64,000 bases of DNA from Micromonospora sp. H61 (GTDB lineage: Bacteria > Actinomycetota > Actinomycetes > Mycobacteriales > Micromonosporaceae): positions 1-64,000 of the forward strand of contig NZ_JAGPXY010000022.1 of assembly GCF_018070325.1 (NCBI RefSeq), written 5' to 3'. The notes below the pieces were generated by a model. That model was not told where the DNA came from. It searched no databases and saw nothing but the letters and a program-made list of their open reading frames with translations. Of the stretch, positions 42,104-50,419 are shown piece after piece; positions within the stretch are counted from its first letter, which is position 1, and every line of letters starts with the position of its first letter. The position numbers and the translations under genes were made by a program.

Positions 42104-42161
42104 CCCAGCCGGCCTGACCGCCGCCGACCGGCTCACAGCGGGCTGCCGTACCTTGACCTGC

Positions 42162-42665
42162 ATGGGGTTGTTCGCGCAGTGGCGTGGGACGGTGCTGGCG
42201 CGAGGCCATCAGCTGCTCGGTGCGCTGGGCCGGGCCGACGAGCCCGACGACCCGTCCGAGCCGGCGCCCAGCCTGAACCGCCTCGACGCGCTGGTGGAGG
42301 GCTTCACCGCCGGTCAACCGGTGCGCTGGACCATGGCCGGGCAACCCCGACCGCTGCCCGGCCCGGTCGACGTGGTGGCGTACCGGATCATCGAGGAAGC
42401 GCTGACGAACGCGTGCCGGCACGCGCCGGGCGCTCCGGTCGGGGTCCGCCTGCGCTACGACGCCGCGGGCATCACCATCGAGGTCCGCGACGAGGGCACC
42501 GGTCCCGCTCCGTCCGGCGGCGGCAGCCAGGGCGTCGGTCGGGGTCTGCTCGGGGTACGCAGGCGCGCCGAACGGCTCGGCGGCACGTTCTCCGCCGGCC
42601 CACGCGTCGGTGGTGGCTTCACCGTACGGGCTGTCCTGCCCGCGCCCGAGGAAATGATCGGATGA
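42162..42665 (+). CDS. Truncated NarL-type histidine-kinase ATPase domain
   Basis: A 167-aa protein holding only the HATPase_c part of a NarX/DesK-type sensor kinase: AYRIIEEALTNACRHAPGAP is the N box, EVRDEGTG the G1 box and GRGLLGVRRRAERLGG the G2/F region. There is no sensor, membrane segment or HisKA_3 phosphoacceptor helix; only the short linker LNRLDALVEGFTAGQPVRW precedes the ATPase. It is either a gene remnant that stays open, or a free-standing ATPase. Against decay, it has its own probable leaderless start: TACCTT (42149-42154) lies 7 nt before the ATG. No response regulator gene is adjacent. Confidence 0.8.
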   Translation: MGLFAQWRGTVLARGHQLLGALGRADEPDDPSEPAPSLNRLDALVEGFTAGQPVRWTMAGQPRPLPGPVDVVAYRIIEEALTNACRHAPGAPVGVRLRYDAAGITIEVRDEGTGPAPSGGGSQGVGRGLLGVRRRAERLGGTFSAGPRVGGGFTVRAVLPAPEEMIG

Positions 42666-42877
42666 TCGGCCGACTGCGGGGCTTCCCCGATGGGGTGCTG
42701 CGGAAATAGGGTGGGGGTCGGCGACCGTGCTGGTGGCCGGTGACCCGGTGGGAGGCGCAACCCGCCGGGCTCAGGTGTGTTCCGCACCCACCGGTGACCG
42801 CTCGGGTGCCGCGCACGTCCGGTCACCCTCGCCCCGGTCCGCACAAGGAATCCCCATCACACTAGGGGAGAAGGACA

Positions 42878-43885
42878 ATGGCGCGACCCATCACGCTCTT
42901 CACCGGCCAGTGGGCCGATCTTCCGTTCGAGGAGGTCTGCCGGCTCGCCTCCGAGTGGGGCTACGACGGTCTGGAGATCGCCTGCTGGGGCGACCACTTC
43001 GAGGTCGACAAGGCGCTCGCCGACGACTCGTACGTCGAGCGCAAGCGGGAGACCCTCGCGAAGCACAACCTTGAGGTCTTCACGATCTCCAACCACCTGG
43101 TTGGTCAGGCGGTCTGCGACCACCCGATCGACGAGCGGCACCAGGACATCCTGCCCGGCCGCATCTGGGGCGACGGGGAGCCCGAGGGGGTTCGTCAGCG
43201 GGCCGCCGAGGAGATCAAGGACACCGCGCGGGCGGCGGCGAAGCTCGGGGTGAAGACTGTCGTCGGCTTCACCGGTTCGTCGATCTGGCACACCCTCGCG
43301 ATGTTCCCGCCGGTGCCGCCGTCGATGATCGAGCGCGGCTACCAGGACTTCGCCGACCGGTGGAACCCCATCCTCGACGTGTTCGACGAGGTGGGAGTGC
43401 GGTTCGCGCACGAGGTACACCCCAGCGAGATCGCGTACGACTACTGGACGACGAAGCGGACGCTGGAGGCGATCGGCAACCGGCCCGCGTTCGGGCTGAA
43501 CTGGGACCCGTCGCACTTCGTCTGGCAGGAACTCGACCCGGTGAACTTCATCTTCGACTTCGCCGACCGGATCTACCACGTGGACTGCAAGGACGCGAAG
43601 GTGCGTACCGGCGATGGCCGGCGCGGCCGGCTCGCCTCGCACCTGCCCTGGGCCGACCTGCGGCGCGGTTGGGACTTCGTCTCCACCGGCCACGGCGACG
43701 TGCCCTGGGAGGACTGCTTCCGCGCGTTGAACGCGATCGGCTACACCGGCCCGATCTCGGTCGAGTGGGAAGACGCCGGAATGGACCGGCTGGTCGGCGC
43801 CCCGGAGGCGTTGCAGTTCGTCCGCCGGCTCGCCTTCGACGCACCGAGCGCCGCCTTCGACGCGGCGTTCAGCAGCAAGGACTGA
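42878..43885 (+). CDS. Sugar-phosphate isomerase/epimerase, TIM-barrel (AP-endonuclease-2 family)
   Basis: A 335-aa xylose-isomerase-like barrel of the type often found with Gfo/Idh/MocA and 3-keto-sugar genes. [34 protein letters not shown] starts the barrel, [19 protein letters not shown] and [16 protein letters not shown] follow, [12 protein letters not shown] supplies the metal-binding Glu/His, [15 protein letters not shown] an Asp/His pair, HVDCKDAKV a further His/Asp, and [10 protein letters not shown] the last Glu. All expected ligands are there, so it is likely active on a sugar or cyclitol. GGGGAGAAGG precedes the ATG; a TCCCC/GGGGA match could partly hide that site. It converges with the YtxH-like gene, with a strong terminator between. 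Confidence 0.9.
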   Translation: MARPITLFTGQWADLPFEEVCRLASEWGYDGLEIACWGDHFEVDKALADDSYVERKRETLAKHNLEVFTISNHLVGQAVCDHPIDERHQDILPGRIWGDGEPEGVRQRAAEEIKDTARAAAKLGVKTVVGFTGSSIWHTLAMFPPVPPSMIERGYQDFADRWNPILDVFDEVGVRFAHEVHPSEIAYDYWTTKRTLEAIGNRPAFGLNWDPSHFVWQELDPVNFIFDFADRIYHVDCKDAKVRTGDGRRGRLASHLPWADLRRGWDFVSTGHGDVPWEDCFRALNAIGYTGPISVEWEDAGMDRLVGAPEALQFVRRLAFDAPSAAFDAAFSSKD

Positions 43886-43904
43886 CCGCACGTCGGACAG
43901 ACCA

Positions 43905-43934
43905 CGGGCCGGTCGCCCTGCGGCGACCGGCCCG
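43905..43934. terminator. Bidirectional hairpin terminator
   Basis: CGGGCCGGTCGCC (43905-43917) and GGCGACCGGCCCG (43922-43934) form a perfect 13-bp stem with a CTGC loop, between two convergent genes. It is one of the most stable hairpins noticed in the window. Confidence 0.85.
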
Positions 43935-43949
43935 TCGACGTGCGATTGG

Positions 43950-44354
43950 TCAGAGCGTGCTGGCGTTCGTGCCCGAGCCGGACGGCTTGGTGCGGGGGTT
44001 CGTGGACGACGGCGACCCGGAGGTCGTGCCGACCGTGCTGGTGCCCGCCTTGGCGCCCACTGTGGCGGGCGTGCCGGCGAACGCGTCGTCGGCGGCGGTC
44101 AGCTCCTGCTTGCCGGTGCTGCCGTTGGTGGTGCCCAGCTTCTCGCCCAGTTTGGTCTGGCCGAGCTTGTCCTTGCCCTCGCTGTAGAGCTTGTTGGCCT
44201 GGGCCTGCGCGACCCCGGCCGCCTCCTGGACGGTCGGGTGGTCGAGCACCTTGCGGCCCTTGACCACAAGCTCCTCGTACTTTTCCCGGCCGGCACGGGC
44301 GCCCAGGACGAATCCCGCAGCCAGCCCGCCAAGAAACATGATCTTTCCGCGCAT
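43950..44354 (-). CDS. YtxH-like small membrane-anchored protein
   Basis: A 134-aa protein with one N-terminal hydrophobic segment containing the Gly-rich YtxH signature (MFLGGLAAGFVLGARAGREKYEEL), then a helical region (AAGVAQAQANKLYSEGKDKLGQTKLGEKLG) and a Ser/Thr/Gly/Pro-rich tail. YtxH-like proteins in actinobacteria are linked to stress responses but have no defined activity. GGAAGGAG lies 5 nt before the ATG. The gene stands alone. Confidence 0.78.
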   Translation of the reverse strand: MRGKIMFLGGLAAGFVLGARAGREKYEELVVKGRKVLDHPTVQEAAGVAQAQANKLYSEGKDKLGQTKLGEKLGTTNGSTGKQELTAADDAFAGTPATVGAKAGTSTVGTTSGSPSSTNPRTKPSGSGTNASTL

Positions 44355-44615
44355 GGCGGCTCCTTCCGTACCTGACGCGCCGTCACCCCGGCGAGTTGCC
44401 CCGTCGGAAGGCGACCTGTTCGCGCCTGCGTCCTCTGTCCGCAGCTAACTACCCATCCTGCTCTCCGCTCAAGCATTGTTGTGCCGGGATGGCGATTTAC
44501 CCCTATTGTCAATGCGACGGCGGGGAGGCAACCCACTGGACCACCACCGGGGGATGTCCTGTACTCTTGTCCCGTCGCAAGGCGTCGGGGAGATCCGAAG
44601 TCGGGCGGAGCACGA

Positions 44616-44688
44616 TCCCCTGTAGCTCAATTGGCAGAGCAGCCGGCTGTTAACCGGCAGGTTATTGGTTCGAGTCCAATCGGGGGAG
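44616..44688 (+). tRNA. tRNA-Asn (anticodon GTT)
   Basis: A complete cloverleaf: acceptor TCCCCTG pairs with CGGGGGA, D-arm GCTC...GAGC, anticodon stem GCCGG/CCGGC with loop CTGTTAA (anticodon GTT), and T-arm ATTGG-TTCGAGT-CCAAT. The discriminator base is G, as expected for Asn. CCA is not encoded. An upstream TACTCT at 44562-44567 is a possible -10 box. A hairpin terminator follows at 44700-44731. Confidence 0.97.
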
Positions 44689-44699
44689 CTTTTCCACGT

Positions 44700-44731
44700 A
44701 CGCCCGTCAGCCACCGGCCGACGGGCGTTTT
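44700..44731 (+). terminator. Rho-independent terminator after tRNA-Asn
   Basis: ACGCCCGTC (44700-44708) pairs perfectly with GACGGGCGT (44720-44728), followed by TTT. This is one of the few terminators here with a T-run. Confidence 0.85.
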
Positions 44732-44791
44732 CGTGTGTGTGTGACCCGGTTTCACCCACCCTCGACCTGCTTGCCCGGCAGGATGGGGTGA

Positions 44792-46915
44792 GTGCGGATG
44801 TCCGGACGAGGCGGCAAGGCCACGCTGATCGCGGTGGCGGTCGTGCTGGCCTGGTTGGTGATCGGCGGCGTGTCCGGCCCGTACGCGGGGCGCCTCAGCG
44901 AGGTCGCCACCAACGACAACGCCGCCTTCCTGCCCACCGACGCCGAGGCGACCCGTGCCCAGGACCTCGCCGGCGAATTCGTCGACCGGCAGACCATCCC
45001 GGCTCTGGTCGTCTACGAGCGGCCCTCCGGGATCACCGACGCGGACCGGCAACGGGTCAGCGCCGACGCCGCCCGGTTCGCCCAGATACCCGGCGTGGTC
45101 ACCCCACTGCCCCCGCCCATCCCGAGCGACGACGGCCAGGCACTCCAGGTCGTCGTACCGGTGGACGACGCCCAGGGCGAGGAGATCGGCACTGTCGTCG
45201 AGCGACTGCGCGACATCACCGGCGGTGACCGCGACGGCCTCACCGTTGACGTCTCCGGCCCGGCCGGTCTGCTCGCCGACCTGATCGAGGTCTTCTCCGC
45301 CATCGACGGACCACTGCTGCTGGTCACCCTGGTCGTGGTGCTGGTCATCCTGCTGATCGTCTACCGCAGCCCGGTCCTCTGGATCTTCCCGCTGCTCGCC
45401 GCCGGGATGTCGTACGCCCTCGCCTCGGTCTTCGTCTACCTGCTCGCCGACGCCGACGTGGTCAAGCTCAACGGGCAGGCCCAGGGCATCCTCACCGTGC
45501 TGGTCTTCGGCGCCGGCACCGACTACGCGTTGCTGCTGATCGCCCGCTACCGGGAGGAGCTGCACCGGCACGACGGCCCATGGGACGCCATGAAGACCGC
45601 CTGGAAGGGCGCCGCGCCAGCCATCATCGCGTCCGGCGGCACCGTCATCGTCAGCCTGCTCTGCCTGCTGCTGTCCAGCCTCAACTCCAACCGGGCACTC
45701 GGCCCGGTCGCCGCCATCGGCATCGCCGCCACCCTGCTGGTGATGCTCACCTTCCTACCCGCGCTGCTGGTGCTCGGCGGACGGTGGGCGTTCTGGCCCC
45801 GACGGCCCCGAGCAGACCAGGCCGACCCGCGCGCCGAACACGGCATCTGGAGCCGGGTCGCCGGCTTCGTGGCCCGGCACGCCCGCCCGATCTGGCTGAC
45901 CACCGCAGTCGTGCTGGCCCTGCTGACGCTCGGCCTCACCCAGCTCGGCGCCACCACGCTCGGCCAGTCCGACCTGTTCACCCAGCGCACCGACTCGGTC
46001 GACGGCCAGGAGGTGATCTCCCGGCACTACCCGGCCGGCACCGGCAGCCCGGCCACCATCTTCACCACCGAGCAGACCGCCCGACAGGTCGCCCAGGTGG
46101 CGAAGGACGTGCCCGGGGTCGCCGACGTCCGCCCCCTTCCGGCCGGCCCGCAGACCGGCCCACCCGAGGAGAACGCCGCCCCGAAGGTCGTCGACGGGCG
46201 GGTGCAACTGGAGGCGACCCTGGCCGACCCACCCGACAGCGACGGCGCCGAGCGGACCATCCGCGAGCTGCGGGTGGCCGTACACCAGGTGCCCGACGCC
46301 GACGCGGTGGTCGGCGGCTTCACCGCGATCAACGTGGACACCTCGGACGCCGCGAAGCGCGACCAGAACGTCATCATCCCGGTGGTGCTGGTGGTCATCG
46401 CTGTCATCCTGGCCCTGCTGCTGCGCGCGCTGCTCGCCCCGCTGCTGCTGATCGCCACAGTGCTGCTCAGCTTCGCGGCGACCCTCGGCCTCTGCGCGCT
46501 GCTGTTCCGCCACGTCTTCGACTTCCCCGGCGTGGACTCGTCGTTCCCGCTGTTCGCGTTCGTCTTCCTGGTCGCGCTCGGCATCGACTACAACATCTTC
46601 CTGATGAGCCGCGTCCGCGAGGAGTCGGTCAAGCGCGGCACCCGCGCCGGAGTGCTCGCCGGCCTCGCCGTCACCGGCGGGGTGATCACCTCCGCCGGAA
46701 TCGTGCTCGCCGCGACGTTCTCCGCCCTCGCCGTCCTGCCACTGGTGGTGCTCGTCGAGTTGGGTACGGCGGTCGCGATCGGGGTACTGATCGACACCAT
46801 CATCGTCCGGTCGCTGCTGGTGCCCGCACTCGCGTACGACATCGGGCCGAAGATCTGGTGGCCGGGCCGGTTGTCCCGGGCGAACGGTGAGCGGGAGGCG
46901 CGCGGTGCTGGCTGA
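44792..46915 (+). CDS. MMPL-family RND transporter
   Basis: A 707-aa membrane protein with twelve predicted helices in two homologous halves, each with a large external loop after the first helix. The conserved proton-relay helices contain GTDYALLLIARYREE in the first half and GIDYNIFLMSRVREES in the second, both typical of MMPL exporters of lipids or other hydrophobic compounds. The substrate is unknown. The GTG at 44792 has no ribosome-binding site, while CAGGAT (44779-44784) ends 7 nt before it, so the mRNA may be leaderless; the ATG at 44798 is an alternative. Its stop overlaps the next gene by 11 nt, implying a coupled pair. Confidence 0.94.
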   Translation: MRMSGRGGKATLIAVAVVLAWLVIGGVSGPYAGRLSEVATNDNAAFLPTDAEATRAQDLAGEFVDRQTIPALVVYERPSGITDADRQRVSADAARFAQIPGVVTPLPPPIPSDDGQALQVVVPVDDAQGEEIGTVVERLRDITGGDRDGLTVDVSGPAGLLADLIEVFSAIDGPLLLVTLVVVLVILLIVYRSPVLWIFPLLAAGMSYALASVFVYLLADADVVKLNGQAQGILTVLVFGAGTDYALLLIARYREELHRHDGPWDAMKTAWKGAAPAIIASGGTVIVSLLCLLLSSLNSNRALGPVAAIGIAATLLVMLTFLPALLVLGGRWAFWPRRPRADQADPRAEHGIWSRVAGFVARHARPIWLTTAVVLALLTLGLTQLGATTLGQSDLFTQRTDSVDGQEVISRHYPAGTGSPATIFTTEQTARQVAQVAKDVPGVADVRPLPAGPQTGPPEENAAPKVVDGRVQLEATLADPPDSDGAERTIRELRVAVHQVPDADAVVGGFTAINVDTSDAAKRDQNVIIPVVLVVIAVILALLLRALLAPLLLIATVLLSFAATLGLCALLFRHVFDFPGVDSSFPLFAFVFLVALGIDYNIFLMSRVREESVKRGTRAGVLAGLAVTGGVITSAGIVLAATFSALAVLPLVVLVELGTAVAIGVLIDTIIVRSLLVPALAYDIGPKIWWPGRLSRANGEREARGAG

Positions 46916-48143
46916 AACCGATGTGGTCATCGTCGGCGGCGGCCTGGCCGGCCTCGCCGCCGCCCGCCGGCTGCACCGCGCCGGCGTGCCCTGGCTGCTG
47001 GTGGAGGCCGAGGGCCGGCTCGGCGGCCGGGTCGCCACCGACGTGGTCGACGGTCACCTCATCGACCGGGGCTTCCAGGTGCTCAACACCGCCTACCCCC
47101 GGCTCGGCACGCTGCTCGACACCGACCAGCTCAACCTCGGCCACTTCACCTCCGGCGTGCTGGTCCGCAAGGGCGACAAGCTGCTGCGCCTGGTCAACCC
47201 GCTGCGCGAACCGACCGGCGGTCCCGGCACCGCGCTCGCCGGGGTCGGCTCCCTGCTCGACCGGCTGCGCTTCGCCGCGCTCGCCACCGGGTGCGCCACC
47301 CTCCCCGCGTCCCGGCTGCTCGACGCGCCGGAGACCAGCACCGAGACGGCGCTGCGCCGCGCCGGCCTCTCCGACGCCATCATCGAGGAACTGCTGCGAC
47401 CGTTCCTGTCCGGTGTGTTCATCGACCGGGAACTCTCCACCTCAAGTCACGTGCTGGCGATGGTGCTGCGCTCCTTCGCCCGCGGCCGGATCGGCCTGCC
47501 CGCCGAAGGGATGGCCGCGCTGCCCCGGGCCATCGCCGCGCCGCTGCCGGCCGACCTGCTCGACCTGGACACCCCGGTAGCCGAGGTCACCCCGGGCCGG
47601 GTCCGCACCCAGGCCGGCGACATCCGCTGCCGGGCCGTCGTGGTCGCCGTCGACCCGCCCGCCGCGGCCGCGCTGCTGCCGGCCCTGGCGACGGTACGCA
47701 TGCACAGCTACACCACCTACTACCACAGCGCTCCCGAGCCGCCGCTCACCGAACCGATCCTGCTCGTCGACGGCGACCGACGCGAACTCGTCGCCAACAC
47801 CGTGGTGCTCAGCAACGCCGCCGCGACGTACGCGCCCACCGGACGGCACCTGATCGCCACCTCGGTGGTCGGCCCCACGGCCCCACCCGAGCCGACCATC
47901 CGGGCCGAGTTGACCCGGCTGTACGGCCGCTCCACCGCCGACTGGACCCACCTCACCACGGTGGCCATCCCCGAGGCGCTACCCGCCGCGCCACCGCCAC
48001 AGGGACGGCTGCGCAAGCCGGTGGCGCTGGGGGAGGGCCTGTTCGTGGCCGGTGACCACCGCGACAGCCCATCGATCCAGGGCGCTCTCACCAGCGGCTG
48101 GCGCGCCGCCGGCGCCGTACTGGACGAGCTGCGCGCCGGCTGA
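46905..48143 (+). CDS. FAD-dependent amine-oxidase/phytoene-desaturase-like oxidoreductase
   Basis: A 412-aa flavoprotein. The N-terminal dinucleotide-binding motif VVIVGGGLAGLAAARRLHRAG is followed by LVEAEGRLGGRVATD, the FAD GG-motif. The C-terminal FAD-contact region is GLFVAGDHRDSPSIQGALTSGWRAAG. The layout is that of protoporphyrinogen oxidase, amine oxidase and phytoene desaturase relatives; the substrate cannot be named. GGGAGG lies 7 nt before the GTG chosen here, inside the MMPL gene. Coupling with an MMPL exporter suggests the pair may make and export a lipid-like product, but this is speculative. Confidence 0.9.
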   Translation: MLAETDVVIVGGGLAGLAAARRLHRAGVPWLLVEAEGRLGGRVATDVVDGHLIDRGFQVLNTAYPRLGTLLDTDQLNLGHFTSGVLVRKGDKLLRLVNPLREPTGGPGTALAGVGSLLDRLRFAALATGCATLPASRLLDAPETSTETALRRAGLSDAIIEELLRPFLSGVFIDRELSTSSHVLAMVLRSFARGRIGLPAEGMAALPRAIAAPLPADLLDLDTPVAEVTPGRVRTQAGDIRCRAVVVAVDPPAAAALLPALATVRMHSYTTYYHSAPEPPLTEPILLVDGDRRELVANTVVLSNAAATYAPTGRHLIATSVVGPTAPPEPTIRAELTRLYGRSTADWTHLTTVAIPEALPAAPPPQGRLRKPVALGEGLFVAGDHRDSPSIQGALTSGWRAAGAVLDELRAG

Positions 48144-48270
48144 CAGGCGTACCCGAGCACGCTGTTATATTCCTGTTGCCCATCGTGCTGGCGCAGGCGC
48201 AGGCGTGGGCGCCGGCCGGCTCGGTGCTGGCTGCTGACCGCCGAGCGGGATAAGATCCGGCGCGGTGTTC

Positions 48271-48347
48271 GGGGCGGTAGCTCAGCCGGTTAGAGCAGGG
48301 GACTCATAATCCCTCGGTCGCGGGTTCGAGTCCCGCCCGCCCCACCA
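48271..48347 (+). tRNA. tRNA with CAT anticodon (Met elongator, possibly Ile2)
   Basis: Acceptor GGGGCGG pairs with CCGCCCC, anticodon stem GGGGA/TCCCT with loop CTCATAA (anticodon CAT), T-arm GCGGG-TTCGAGT-CCCGC, discriminator A and an encoded CCA. The first base pair is G-C, so it is not the initiator tRNA. Elongator Met is the likelier identity; the lysidine-modified Ile2 type cannot be excluded by eye. TAAGAT at 48251-48256 is a good -10 box. Confidence 0.93.
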
Positions 48348-48437
48348 ACTTCCTGACCTCTGGCTCTTGACTGAGCTGCGATCGCCATGGGATCCGTTGA
48401 CCGAGGGATCGAGCCCTTCCAGGGCAGCGAGGCGCTG

Positions 48438-48458
48438 ATGCATGCATAATGAATGCAT
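48438..48458. promoter_or_regulatory. Autoregulatory operator/promoter of the toxin-antitoxin operon
   Basis: ATGCATGCAT (48438-48447) is a self-palindrome, and ATGCAT recurs at 48453-48458 with a 5-bp centre, overlapping the antitoxin start codon. CATAAT (48445-48450) is a -10-like box 6 nt before the ATG at 48457. The ribbon-helix-helix antitoxin could bind here and shut its own leaderless promoter. Confidence 0.5.
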
Positions 48459-48711
48459 GGTTGCTATCCAGATTCGGGACGTCCCGGAAGAAGTACGAGA
48501 CGCCTTGGCTGCCCAGGCCAAGGCGCGCGGGCAGTCCCTTCAGGCGTACCTGCTGGAGTTGGTGGAGACGCAGGCTCGACGTCTGCGCAACACGGCGACC
48601 CTCGATCGCTTCGCCGGCCGGTCTGATGGCACTCGCGCCCTTCCGGGGGAAAGTGCCGCCGAGCTGGCAGACCAGCGGGAGCAGCGGGGGCCGTGGGGTA
48701 GCGCCGCATGA
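48457..48711 (+). CDS. FitA/VapB-type antitoxin (ribbon-helix-helix)
   Basis: An 84-aa antitoxin. The first 45 residues form a ribbon-helix-helix DNA-binding domain (AIQIRDVPEEVRDALAAQAKARGQSLQAYLLELVETQ), and the acidic/proline-rich end (ALPGESAAELADQREQRGPW) should wrap the toxin. I prefer the ATG at 48457 to that at 48442, because the protein then begins directly with the beta-strand and the promoter-start spacing fits a leaderless message. The last codons overlap the toxin start (ATGA). Confidence 0.88.
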   Translation: MVAIQIRDVPEEVRDALAAQAKARGQSLQAYLLELVETQARRLRNTATLDRFAGRSDGTRALPGESAAELADQREQRGPWGSAA

Positions 48712-49109
48712 TTGTCGTGGACGCCTCAGTCCTGGCTGATGCGTTGGTCGACGACGGGCCGGTAGGCGACGCGGCGCGGGCGGAACTGACCGGAGATCCG
48801 CACTGGGCGGCGCCAGGCCATCTTCTGGTGGAAGTCATGTCGGTGATCAGGGGCAAGGTCCTCGGTGGCAAGCTCGGCCCTGCCCGCGCTCAAGAGGCCG
48901 TCGACGCTCTGCCCTCACTGGTCATCGACGAGGTTGAAATCTCGGGTTTGCTCGACCGAATGTGGCAGTTGCGGAGCAATGTTACGGCGTACGACGCAGC
49001 CTATGTCGCGGCGGCGGAGTTGATGACCTGTCCACTTGTGACCGGAGATGGTCGGCTCGCCAAGGCCAGCGGTGTCCGCTGCGAAATCCGACTACTTGCA
49101 CCGTCCTGA
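48708..49109 (+). CDS. VapC/FitB-type PIN-domain toxin ribonuclease
   Basis: A 133-aa PIN-domain endoribonuclease. The four acidic residues of the active site are visible: Asp5 in MIVVDASVLADAL, the Glu of LLVEVMSVIRG, the Asp of NVTAYDAAYVAAAE and the Asp of LVTGDGRLAK. VapC toxins cleave tRNA or rRNA when the antitoxin is lost. The 4-nt overlap with the antitoxin gene is typical of this module. Both genes look intact although the neighbouring DNA is decaying. Confidence 0.92.
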   Translation: MIVVDASVLADALVDDGPVGDAARAELTGDPHWAAPGHLLVEVMSVIRGKVLGGKLGPARAQEAVDALPSLVIDEVEISGLLDRMWQLRSNVTAYDAAYVAAAELMTCPLVTGDGRLAKASGVRCEIRLLAPS

Positions 49110-49228
49110 CGACGGCTGCCACGGATCATCGGCCCGTGCCTGGACGCGGTGGTACGAGAACGCCACAGTGTCGCCGAGGTCGCGTACGAGCGTTGCCTTG
49201 CCTCCGAGGGGTAACGGAGAGAGGGCTG

Positions 49229-49508
49229 ATGGGCGACTTCCATGACTGGAACGACATCCGCGCAGAGCTACACGACGGGGACAACGACGCGCTCGATGTG
49301 GAACGTGCCCGTACCGAGGCGTGGGTCAGCGCGTTTCACCTCGCTGAGGAGCGTAAGCGTCTCGGTCCGCCCCAGCAGTAGGTGGCCGAACTGATGGGGT
49401 CACACCCGCCAGGTGGGTCAGATCGAGAACGGCGATCTTGAGGCTAACGAGATGGCGCCCGACTCTGAGCCGGGTATGCAGGAGCGAGCCTGGACGAGTA
49501 AGTCCTAA
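49229..49508 (+). pseudogene. Broken HigA-like XRE antitoxin
   Basis: The first 50 codons (MGDFHDWNDIRAELHDGD..., RTEAWVSAFHLAEERKRLGPPQQ) match the N-terminus of HigA-type antitoxins just before the helix-turn-helix. A TAG at 49379-49381 then interrupts the frame. The next bases still encode VAELMG in the same frame, then VTPAR and VGQIENGDLEANEMA in shifted frames, which is the expected recognition helix. One nonsense codon and two small indels thus separate what was one reading frame, ending near a TAA at 49506-49508. No HigB toxin is recognisable upstream. Confidence 0.75.
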
Positions 49509-49581
49509 CCTGGCTGGGGCCGTGGGTGCAGCCGGCGGTCGGCGGTGATCGTCGGTCGCCTCCGTCGGGGGCGGACACGTA

Positions 49582-49633
49582 TTGAGCGGTATACCTCAGA
49601 GGTATGAATATGACTTTGAGGTATACCGCTCAA
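49582..49633. repeat. 17-bp perfect inverted repeat with nested palindrome
   Basis: TTGAGCGGTATACCTCA (49582-49598) and TGAGGTATACCGCTCAA (49617-49633) are exact reverse complements around an 18-nt centre. The left arm also joins its neighbour in a second palindrome, ATACCTC-A-GAGGTAT (49591-49605), so the GAGGTAT half-site occurs three times. The stretch is AT-rich and lies between two pseudogenes. It may be an operator cluster for a lost regulator or the remains of a mobile element; I see no transposase. Confidence 0.85.
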
Positions 49634-49769
49634 CAGCACATCGACATGCCGGGTCAGCCAACGCGCATGCTGGAGGTTGGGCGTAAGCGATCAGGGCGTC
49701 AGATCGCTTAACCTCAGCCACATCGAACGACACCCGCGTCCGACCACACCGGGGCGCAGAATCACGACA

Positions 49770-50419
49770 TGCCTCGATTTATGCCCGCTTCATCGCGCTC
49801 CGGGCCGGGAGCTACGCAGCTCCGCGAAGCGAAGGGCCTGACCGGTGAGGGAGTGGCGGAGACCGTCGCCTGCTCACCGTCTCGATCGCGTACGGCGTCC
49901 AGATCGATGAGGAGCCGGGAACCTCGCTGCTCGATCAGGCGTGCGGTCCGCGGGAGGACGGCTGGTGGTAGCGGCTTGGTAGCAAGTACGCCACCTACAT
50001 CGCGTACGAGATCGAGGCCGTGGAACTCAAGAACTTCGAGCCGATGCTCGTGCCCGGTCTACTGCAGACCGAGAGCTATGCCCGCGAGGTCAACGTCATC
50101 GGCCGGGAGACCGACCAGGAGACCATCGACCAGCGGGTTTCCGCCCGGATGACCCGACAGGAGGCCGAACGTGACGATCCAGGTGCTGCGCTTCGAGGCC
50201 GGCGCTCACCTGGCGGACAGCAGCGGCTTCGCCCTGCTCAGCTTCGAGCGGGACGAGCCGCCACTGGGCTACATCGAAACCCTGGCTGGCGAGCTGTTCC
50301 TTGAGTCGAGCCGCGACCTGGCGCGGCTGTCGGCGGCGTACGACAATCTGAAGACGCTGGCGCGGTCACCTGTCGAGTCGATCAGGTTCATCAAGGAGCT
50401 GAGCAAGCATGGAACGTAA
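49770..50419 (+). pseudogene. Decayed XRE/DUF5753 regulator
   Basis: Fragments of one regulator are spread over several frames. LREAKGLTGEGVAETVACSPS is the HTH start. SIAYGVQIDEEPGTSLLDQACGPREDGWW, in another frame, ends in TAG at 49969-49971. SKYATYIAYEIEAVELKNFEPMLVPGLLQTESYAREV is the DUF5753 core. A frameshift and deletion remove the middle of the domain near 50170, and VTIQVLRFEAGAHLADSSGFALLSF resumes in a third frame to the stop at 50419. About 50-60 residues around the missing middle segment, and part of the HTH, are gone. The following DUF397 gene is intact. Confidence 0.85.

Noticed and set aside
42727..43074. An open frame starting at a GTG upstream of the TIM-barrel isomerase gene
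   Set aside because: It runs into the isomerase gene in another frame and has no recognisable protein sequence.
49110..49228. A HigB-like toxin remnant before the broken HigA gene
   Set aside because: Short peptide stretches are readable but none resembles a RelE/HigB toxin convincingly.
49582..49633. The inverted repeat considered as an insertion sequence
   Set aside because: Only 52 bp long, no transposase and no target-site duplication seen; listed as a repeat or operator instead.
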